Under the pieces are notes generated by a model. The model saw only the letters and a list, made by a program, of their open reading frames with translations. It was not told where the DNA came from and did no database searches. Positions 1 to 5,543 of a stretch of DNA of 5,543 bases are shown here, piece by piece. The position numbers and the translations under genes are program-made. Source of the stretch: Bacteroidales bacterium (GTDB lineage: Bacteria > Bacteroidota > Bacteroidia > Bacteroidales > UBA1556); NCBI GenBank assembly GCA_029939445.1, contig JAOZSY010000082.1:1-5543 (forward strand), written 5' to 3'. Within the stretch, counting starts at the first letter, position 1, and every line of letters starts with the position of its first letter.

Positions 1-1417
1 TATGAGGCATTGCTTTTTCTACATTCAAAATCTTACCTCTTAAAGGTAGAATTGCTTGAAATTTACGATCGCGGCCTTGCTTAGCAGTACCACCCGCAGA
101 ATCTCCCTCGACAAGGTATATTTCACTAATTTCAGGATCGCGGCTTGAGCAGTCAGATAATTTTCCTGGCAAGCCTGAGCCGCCCATAACGCTTTTACGC
201 TGTACTAGCTCACGTGCTTTACGTGCAGCATGCCTTGCTGTAGCAGCAAGAATTACTTTATCAACTATAATCTTAGCCTCTTTAGGATGCTCCTCAAGAT
301 AATGGCCTAAAGACTCACCTACCATTGATTCCACAGCACCCATTACTTCAGAGTTTCCTAATTTTGTTTTAGTTTGCCCTTCAAACTGAGGCTCTGCCAC
401 TTTAATGGAAATAATAGCAGTTAAACCTTCTCGAAAATCGTCACCACTAATTGCAAACTTCAACTTAGAAGTCATACCTGATTTCTCGGCATAAGACTTT
501 AAAGTACGAGTAAGTGCACGACGGAAACCAGATAAGTGGGTTCCACCTTCATGAGTATTAATATTATTTACATAGGAATGTATATTCTCAGTAAATGAAT
601 TATTATATTGCATTGCAACCTCCACAGGAATATCGTTCTTCTCGCCATCAATATATATTGGATTTAGCATTAATACATCTCTTGATTCATCAAGATAATG
701 AATAAAATCAGCTAAACCTTCATCTGAATAAAAAGACGTACTAATATACTCACCAGTTTCTTCATCGAGATTTCTCTCATCAGTTATGGTAAGACTAATG
801 CCTTTATTTAGGAAAGATAATTCTCTCAATCTTGTACTTAATATATCAAAGCTATATTCTTCAACCGTAAAAATAGAACTATCTGGCAGAAAAGTAACCT
901 TAGTACCTCTTTTATCAGTTGTTCCAATTTCTTTTACATCATATTGTGGTTTACCAATTACATATTCTTGTACATAATGCTTACCATCTCTATATACTTC
1001 TACTTTAGTATCTGAAGAAAGGGCATTAACACAACTAACACCAACACCATGTAATCCACCTGAGACTTTATAACTTCCTTTATCAAACTTACCACCAGCA
1101 TGCAGCACAGTCATAACTACTTCAAGTGCAGAACGGCCTTCTTTTTCGTGCATATCCACAGGGATACCACGGCCATTATCTACAACCTGAACAGAATTAT
1201 TTTTAAGAATAGTAACATCAATCTTATCACAGTGACCAGCCAAAGCTTCATCAATAGAGTTATCTACAACCTCATAAACAAGGTGGTGCAATCCTCTTTC
1301 TCCTACATCTCCAATATACATTGCAGGGCGCTTACGAACTGCCTCTAAACCTTCAAGGACAGTAATATTACTTGCACCGTAATCTTTACTATCAGAATTA
1401 ATTTCTTCTGTACTCAT
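1..1417 (-). CDS. gyrB: DNA gyrase subunit B, N-terminal 472 residues (C-terminus beyond left edge)
   Basis: This is the ATPase subunit of the type IIA topoisomerase that introduces negative supercoils together with GyrA in the cytoplasm. My translation starts MSTEEINSDSKDYGASNITV and stays open to the window edge. Visible landmarks, with E. coli equivalents in brackets, are YEVVDN with the catalytic base Glu49 [Glu42] and Asn53 [Asn46], DNGRG at 80-84 with the adenine-contacting Asp80 [Asp73], GGK ending at Lys110 [Lys103], and the ATP-lid glycine loop GGLHGVGVS at 120-128. Arg143 [Arg136], the aminocoumarin-contact position, is conserved. The transducer-domain QTK motif is at 348-350 [335-337] and the TOPRIM motif EGDSAGG at 437-443, with Glu437 [Glu424]. 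PLRGKILNVE follows, with Arg460 where E. coli has Lys447, a common variant. The DxD metal site and the C-terminal GyrA-binding region lie outside. The ATG at 1417-1415 is chosen because it precedes the conserved NITVLEGLEAVRKRPAMYIG block by a normal short extension. No Shine-Dalgarno is visible. ParE is the paralogue to exclude, but the wording fits GyrB better. Confidence 0.97.
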   Translation of the reverse strand, partial: MSTEEINSDSKDYGASNITVLEGLEAVRKRPAMYIGDVGERGLHHLVYEVVDNSIDEALAGHCDKIDVTILKNNSVQVVDNGRGIPVDMHEKEGRSALEVVMTVLHAGGKFDKGSYKVSGGLHGVGVSCVNALSSDTKVEVYRDGKHYVQEYVIGKPQYDVKEIGTTDKRGTKVTFLPDSSIFTVEEYSFDILSTRLRELSFLNKGISLTITDERNLDEETGEYISTSFYSDEGLADFIHYLDESRDVLMLNPIYIDGEKNDIPVEVAMQYNNSFTENIHSYVNNINTHEGGTHLSGFRRALTRTLKSYAEKSGMTSKLKFAISGDDFREGLTAIISIKVAEPQFEGQTKTKLGNSEVMGAVESMVGESLGHYLEEHPKEAKIIVDKVILAATARHAARKARELVQRKSVMGGSGLPGKLSDCSSRDPEISEIYLVEGDSAGGTAKQGRDRKFQAILPLRGKILNVEKAMPH

Positions 1418-1450
1418 AATCAAATATTTATATGATTTTTATTGAATAAA

Positions 1451-1484
1451 CAAAGATAGGAAATTTATGCCATTTTACACAAAA
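1451..1484 (-). promoter_or_regulatory. Predicted Bacteroidota-type promoter of gyrB
   Basis: Read on the minus strand, TATCTTTG at 1458-1451 matches the Bacteroidota -7 consensus TAnnTTTG exactly. TTTTG at 1484-1480 supplies the -33 TTTG/TTG element, and the 21-bp spacer is within the usual range. It is the only CAAAnnTA (plus-strand reading) match in this intergenic gap. Transcription would begin near 1445, giving a leader of about 28 nt. That leader is very AT-rich with no AGGAGG-like sequence, as is normal in this phylum. The promoter lets gyrB be expressed apart from the upstream TPR/barrel genes. It is assigned from sequence match and position only. Confidence 0.65.
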
Positions 1485-1488
1485 TATC

Positions 1489-1514
1489 TTAATAAAAAAC
1501 ATGGTTTTTATTAA
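1489..1514. repeat. AT-rich palindrome just upstream of the gyrB -33 element
   Basis: TTAATAAAAAAC at 1489-1500 and GTTTTTATTAA at 1504-1514 form an inverted repeat of 11 base pairs around the three-base loop ATG, with one unpaired A at 1499. It ends 4 bp from the predicted -33 box. It could be a protein-binding or cruciform-prone site affecting gyrB, or a weak second terminator for the upstream transcript. It has only one G-C pair, so its strength as an RNA hairpin is doubtful, and AT-rich DNA produces such repeats by chance fairly often. Confidence 0.4.
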
Positions 1515-1523
1515 CAATTTTGG

Positions 1524-1571
1524 CAAAGAAAAACGTGTAATAAACAACTCATATACTGCTCTTTACACGTT
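1524..1571 (-). terminator. Probable intrinsic terminator of the TPR/barrel operon
   Basis: A perfect 9-bp inverted repeat, AACGTGTAA at 1532-1540 against TTACACGTT at 1563-1571, encloses a 22-nt loop. Read on the minus strand, the 3' arm runs straight into TTTC and then TTT, a U-tract like that of a rho-independent terminator. It begins 24 bp past the stop codon of the barrel gene and precedes the gyrB promoter, which is the expected place. The long loop and only three G-C pairs make it weaker than a textbook terminator. The plus-strand reading has no T-tract after the stem, so it acts in one direction if it acts at all. Confidence 0.55.
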
Positions 1572-1595
1572 CTAGACTAATACTCAAAATAGTTA

Positions 1596-3278
1596 TTAAA
1601 AGATATAGCTTAAACCAACCATTGCATTAAATCTATATGATGGGTAATTATACCATCTTTGATACCTTGTTGCAGTGATATTATTTAACTTAAGAAACAT
1701 CCCTAATTTCTTTCTATAACGGTATTCTATTCCCAAATTAAGATCGGCCCACGCATCAAGTTTCTTGGCAACATATTCTGTATTTTCCCATACCTTGGCG
1801 TAGGTAGAGCCATAGGTAACAAATTCTGCTTTTAATAATATCTTGTCCTGAATATTATAATTAGCCGACAACCTTACATCAAACGAAGGCAACTGCCATG
1901 CGTGCAACTCCTTTTCCATATTATAAACATAATAATTTCCACGCAATAAGAATCGTAGTTTATCATGCTTCTGATACGCTACTTCCATTTGTAATTTTAC
2001 CCTATCAGCATTATCATATATTACTCCAAAACCATTATTAAATAAGGTATTAGTATCATTAATAAACATCGGTAGGTTTTCATACCTATCGTAATAAAGC
2101 TGAATATCAAAATTAACACTTTTGCTAATCGAACTTCCTAATCCAAAATTAACTTGATATTTCACATTTGTCATCTCCTTAGAAAGAGGACTAATGATAA
2201 AAGGATTTTGATCTGTTAAATATTTCATGGAATTATAATAATGTCCACCAGCAATGGCAACATTAAAATATAATACATCATGAATTGCCGCCAAATTAAA
2301 ACGCGCAACAGGATATAACGACATATTTGAATTAGAGTCTGACTTCACTTCAGCCTTTACACCAATAAACGCAGAAAACCTTCCATAATCAAATTTATAG
2401 AATGGAGTAATTGAGAGCAAGTTTGTATTTACTATTGCAAGGGTATCATTAATATTATTATAAAAATTTTCTTCAATCTCAAATCCTATTCTTTCAGATT
2501 TAAATTTTCTAATAAAAGACGCATGCCAATCAAGAGTAGCATTAGCACTAACTCCATGTTCAGCATTATTAAAAAAATCTTGTAAATAATAATATTTCGT
2601 ACTTATATTATAGTTCATCTCCTTATTACGAAGTCGGTATCTATACCAATTAAGATCGGCGGTAACATAATTATATCTCTGTACAAAATCAACATCTGCT
2701 GGCACTATACTATCCGGGTAGTCTGCAGGCTTAAAGCCATAGGCATGATTAACACTTCTCTTATATGAGACTGAAGCATCAAAAACAGATTTTTTCCAAA
2801 ATTTACTACCATAAATCTCCGCCGAATTATCACTCCACCCAGGGAAAGCATAATCTGTTATACTCCCTGCCGAGGAAAGGTGCTTTATATGAATACCATA
2901 TTTGGAATTTCTAGACCTTAGGTTACTGTGATAAAACTCAAAATATGGGGTTAAGTAATTTCCTATTCCCGCAGCCACATAGTTTTTATATAGTTTATTA
3001 AGAGGTTCTCCTAAAAGTTTTGCTGGTTTAATTGGAGCAATTTTAAAAGGCGTTTTCAACTTCTTCTCCATAATTTGGTATGAAAAATCTGGAGTTTTAT
3101 AAACTGTATCTGATAAAGTTGGCGACTTATTAATCTTATTAGCCTCACCAATAGTCGGCGTATAAACGCCTTGAATAATTACCGTATTTTGCCCTGGTTG
3201 AGCAATAGCAATATTAGCAACAACCACAAATGCAAGTAATAAAACCAGATTCTTTATTATGATTTCTATTTTATACAT
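1596..3278 (-). CDS. Predicted outer-membrane beta-barrel protein, 560 aa, partner of the upstream TPR protein
   Basis: The sequence shows a cleavable signal peptide: residues 1-26 have a short positive n-region, a hydrophobic core (LVLLLAFVVVANIAIA) and an AIA/Q signal peptidase I site, so the mature chain starts at Gln27. A periplasmic N-terminal segment follows, roughly 27-96 (VIIQGVYTPTIGEANKINKS onward), ending in a Pro/Lys-rich stretch. From about residue 97 (YKNYVAAGIGNYLTPYFEFY) to the end the chain alternates polar and hydrophobic residues, is rich in Tyr, Phe and Asn, and ends in GLSYIF. A terminal aromatic residue is the usual C-terminal signal for outer-membrane barrel insertion. 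Similar Bacteroidota proteins are often labelled TonB-dependent receptor-like, but I see no plug domain or carboxypeptidase-like domain, and about 560 residues is short for a true TonB receptor. The start at 3278 lies six bases after the TPR gene stop, with no Shine-Dalgarno, suggesting coupled translation. Substrate and exact role are unknown. Envelope location is a strong inference and a joint role with the TPR protein a moderate one. Confidence 0.88.
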   Translation of the reverse strand: MYKIEIIIKNLVLLLAFVVVANIAIAQPGQNTVIIQGVYTPTIGEANKINKSPTLSDTVYKTPDFSYQIMEKKLKTPFKIAPIKPAKLLGEPLNKLYKNYVAAGIGNYLTPYFEFYHSNLRSRNSKYGIHIKHLSSAGSITDYAFPGWSDNSAEIYGSKFWKKSVFDASVSYKRSVNHAYGFKPADYPDSIVPADVDFVQRYNYVTADLNWYRYRLRNKEMNYNISTKYYYLQDFFNNAEHGVSANATLDWHASFIRKFKSERIGFEIEENFYNNINDTLAIVNTNLLSITPFYKFDYGRFSAFIGVKAEVKSDSNSNMSLYPVARFNLAAIHDVLYFNVAIAGGHYYNSMKYLTDQNPFIISPLSKEMTNVKYQVNFGLGSSISKSVNFDIQLYYDRYENLPMFINDTNTLFNNGFGVIYDNADRVKLQMEVAYQKHDKLRFLLRGNYYVYNMEKELHAWQLPSFDVRLSANYNIQDKILLKAEFVTYGSTYAKVWENTEYVAKKLDAWADLNLGIEYRYRKKLGMFLKLNNITATRYQRWYNYPSYRFNAMVGLSYIF

Positions 3279-3284
3279 AATGTC

Positions 3285-5543
3285 TTATTTATTGTTGTTA
3301 ATATTCAATTCCTCAACTTCCTCTTCTTGTTCAAATTCAAACTCATTATCTGATTCTAAATCATTATCAATAAATAGATTACCGTCTTGACCTAAATCAA
3401 TTATAACATCTTCAGGCTCTTCTTTCACCTTCATACTCTCTTCAATAATCTCTATTTTCTCTAGCTTTTCTTTAGCCTGATCAAGCAACTCTTCATTCCC
3501 TTCATAGTTCTCCACAATACTAGTTAATGTAGCTTTCGCCTGATTCAGATTATCAGTTTTCATAAATATATCGGCAGAAAGCACAAAAGCTTTTACTACC
3601 CAATACTCATATGAAGGTTGCCGCTGTATTAGTGTATAAGCTTTCACCTCAGCACTATCGTATAACTCATTATTATAATCATAAAGAGCTAAATTATATA
3701 AGGCCTCCGAAGACTCCTCTCCAAAAGAGCTTTCTGAAACTTCAGTTAGAATAGGAATAGCGTTATCATAATTATTTGCTCCAATATATACTCTAACAAT
3801 ATTCATTTTAGCTTCAATCTCAATTTTTGGTTCCAACTCTGCAAGAGTTAATACTTTTTTGGAGGAACTGATTATACTGTCAGTTGATTCCGTATTTACA
3901 TCTATTCGCATTATTTTAATTATTGCCTCTTGATATAATTCATTGGACTCCGAAACCATTAATAATTTTTGATATGCAATACGTGCAGCAGGGTAATCTT
4001 TGAAAATATCGTAATTAATATTACTAACTTCTTTCAACGAATTTTCTGTGTATTTTGAAATTGGCTTATTAATTATATACTGGTAATCTTCGAGAGCTTC
4101 AACATATTTCTCAGTTCTACGCTCACAATCAGCCTTATAATAATAAGCTTTGCTAACAAAGTAACCCGTTGGAAATCGTTCTATATAATGGTCTAACTTT
4201 GTAATGGCATTCTCAAAATCATTATTCATATAAGCATCCTCTGCTACATAATAATTCGCTGAATCTTGCGTACTAAGGGCAACCTGTACTCCTTGTGCTC
4301 CAGCCCAAGCAAAGAACTCATCAACATTGCCTTCGCTTGTATAAATATTTTGAAGTGCACTTAAAGCATTTTGAGACTCTTCACTTCCCTCATAATCCTG
4401 ATACAGCTTCTTAAATATAGTTATCGATTTCTTAGTGTCACTAGAACTATATAAATATCCCAAATCCAATTGTGACTTTTTTACATAAGATGTTTGTGGT
4501 GGGCGAGATGCTATAATATGATCATAATAATTTATTGCCTTCTCTCTATCTTGCAAAACAATATTATAAAGTTGCGCCAATGCATATTCTGCATTACCAG
4601 CATATGTAGATTGAGGGTATTCATTAATCAACCTCTGAAATGACTTAGCTTTCTGTTCATATTTTTTCAATGGACCTAAGGCCTCAGCTTTTTTATAAAG
4701 AGTATAATCAACATTTCGTTTACCAATTTGTAATGCTTTATCATAGTTTTTTACTGCCAATTGATATTCCTTTTGAATAAAATAACTATCACCTACCCTA
4801 TTGTAAGCATCATTTACAAACTCCGTATTTTTATTGCTTTCATTCTGAATAAATATTCTAAACTCACTATTTGCTTCTTTATAACTCTTTTTATAAAAAT
4901 TGGCGTAAGCAACATTATAATGAGCCATATTATAATTCTCATCACTAAATGCACCTGTTGAAGTAAGATAAATCTTATAAAACTCTATACTTTTATCATA
5001 TTCTTCCTGCATGAAAAAACATTCAGCTTTCCAATAAAATGATTTGGCAGTATAACTATGATCTTTTTTTATAACTATCGCCTTATCAAAAAAGGATATA
5101 GCTTCTTCATAATTATTCTCATTATATTTAGTAACAGCAATAGAATACAGAATCCTCTGATATGCTAATAATAATTCCGGTGATTTATTATCTATCTTTT
5201 CAATACTTTGCAGTGCTTGCGTATAGTTATTAGTAGATAAATACATTTTAGTAAGATAAGACATTGCCTCTTCTCTATGCTCCGATTGAGGATACTTAGT
5301 AACGTATCTTTCAAAAGCATCTAATGCCTGGTTATAAGGATTATAATCGAGCTCATAACTAATTTTTGCGAAATTGTATAATGCATCAGCTGTAATATCT
5401 GCATTAACATCGTGAATATATGCATAATTAAAAGCATTTAATGCATAGGGCTTTTTATCAATTCTCACATAGCATAACGCTAAATGATAGTTAGCACTTT
5501 GTGCCATCTCTTCATTAGAATCACCTATTTTTTTAAAATATTT
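3285..5543 (-). CDS. Large tetratricopeptide-repeat protein, N-terminus missing (752 residues visible)
   Basis: The reading frame is open to the right edge. The 12 codons before the first in-window ATG (5507) read KYFKKIGDSNEE and continue a helix, so that ATG is internal and the gene starts outside. Counting from the edge, about 16 TPR-like helical hairpins can be picked out, for example near 53-87, 131-162, 167-194, 207-233, 245-272, 281-312, 318-350, 429-460, 465-494, 578-606, 614-644 and 651-683. They show typical Ala/Gly, Tyr and 'A..F/Y..' spacing, and several end in YPQS or FP, as in CpoB/YbgF- and BamD-like periplasmic TPR proteins. A non-TPR-like patch, VDEFFAWAGAQG near 407-418, interrupts the array. 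The last ~60 residues are strongly acidic, low in complexity and end NINNNK. TPR arrays bind proteins, and similar Bacteroidota proteins are about 1000 residues with an export signal, so a periplasmic scaffold for the barrel encoded next is plausible. Signal peptide and partner cannot be confirmed here. Confidence 0.92.
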   Translation of the reverse strand, partial: KYFKKIGDSNEEMAQSANYHLALCYVRIDKKPYALNAFNYAYIHDVNADITADALYNFAKISYELDYNPYNQALDAFERYVTKYPQSEHREEAMSYLTKMYLSTNNYTQALQSIEKIDNKSPELLLAYQRILYSIAVTKYNENNYEEAISFFDKAIVIKKDHSYTAKSFYWKAECFFMQEEYDKSIEFYKIYLTSTGAFSDENYNMAHYNVAYANFYKKSYKEANSEFRIFIQNESNKNTEFVNDAYNRVGDSYFIQKEYQLAVKNYDKALQIGKRNVDYTLYKKAEALGPLKKYEQKAKSFQRLINEYPQSTYAGNAEYALAQLYNIVLQDREKAINYYDHIIASRPPQTSYVKKSQLDLGYLYSSSDTKKSITIFKKLYQDYEGSEESQNALSALQNIYTSEGNVDEFFAWAGAQGVQVALSTQDSANYYVAEDAYMNNDFENAITKLDHYIERFPTGYFVSKAYYYKADCERRTEKYVEALEDYQYIINKPISKYTENSLKEVSNINYDIFKDYPAARIAYQKLLMVSESNELYQEAIIKIMRIDVNTESTDSIISSSKKVLTLAELEPKIEIEAKMNIVRVYIGANNYDNAIPILTEVSESSFGEESSEALYNLALYDYNNELYDSAEVKAYTLIQRQPSYEYWVVKAFVLSADIFMKTDNLNQAKATLTSIVENYEGNEELLDQAKEKLEKIEIIEESMKVKEEPEDVIIDLGQDGNLFIDNDLESDNEFEFEQEEEVEELNINNNK

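Noticed and set aside
786..977. Plus-strand open frame of 63 codons
   Set aside because: It lies wholly antisense to the conserved ATPase region of gyrB, resembles no known protein, and has no promoter or start context. It is a shadow frame.
1100..1348. Plus-strand open frame of 82 codons
   Set aside because: It is antisense to the most conserved part of gyrB (catalytic Glu and glycine loop), so its sequence is dictated by gyrB coding. No sign of independent function.
1418..1445. A riboswitch or attenuator in the gyrB leader
   Set aside because: The predicted leader is only about 28 nt of A/T-rich sequence, too short for a known aptamer, and no stable stem is visible.
4761..4961. Plus-strand open frame of 66 codons with hydrophobic, membrane-like composition
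   Set aside because: It is antisense to TPR repeats. The Ile/Leu-rich appearance comes from complementing AT-rich Asn, Lys and Tyr codons, not from a real membrane protein.
5505..5507. ATG as the start of the TPR protein
   Set aside because: The frame continues upstream to the window edge with KYFKKIGDSNEE, which reads as part of a TPR helix, and no signal peptide follows this ATG.
1..5543. A novel defence, mobile or CRISPR-like system
   Set aside because: No direct repeats with spacers, transposase or integrase genes, tRNA genes, attachment-like repeats or toxin-antitoxin pairs are visible. All sequence outside the 178-bp gap and the 6-bp junction is accounted for by three co-oriented genes.

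Overview
The window is AT-rich DNA in which all three genes lie on the minus strand, so transcription runs from high to low coordinates. The source is probably a member of the Bacteroidota. The evidence is the Bacteroidota-like wording of the GyrB N-terminal half, a TAnnTTTG-type promoter box ahead of gyrB, start codons without Shine-Dalgarno sequences, and a TPR/outer-membrane-barrel gene pair of the kind seen in that phylum. I cannot place the genus.

Layout in the direction of transcription. At 5543-3285 is a large tetratricopeptide-repeat (TPR) protein whose N-terminus lies beyond the right edge. Six bases later, at 3278-1596, is a 560-residue predicted outer-membrane beta-barrel protein with a signal peptide. 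These two genes almost certainly form one transcription unit. The 178-bp gap at 1595-1418 holds a terminator-like hairpin that would end the TPR/barrel transcript, then an AT-rich palindrome, then a good Bacteroidota promoter for the next gene. At 1417-1 is gyrB, the DNA gyrase B subunit, cut by the left edge after 472 residues. All its visible ATPase and TOPRIM landmarks are intact.

Functionally, the TPR protein and the barrel look like two parts of one envelope-located assembly whose substrate is unknown. gyrB is an independent housekeeping gene in the same orientation with its own promoter. I see no mobile elements, CRISPR, RNA genes, phage genes or defence genes. The only under-described item is the TPR/barrel pair. 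The rest is ordinary core-genome sequence.
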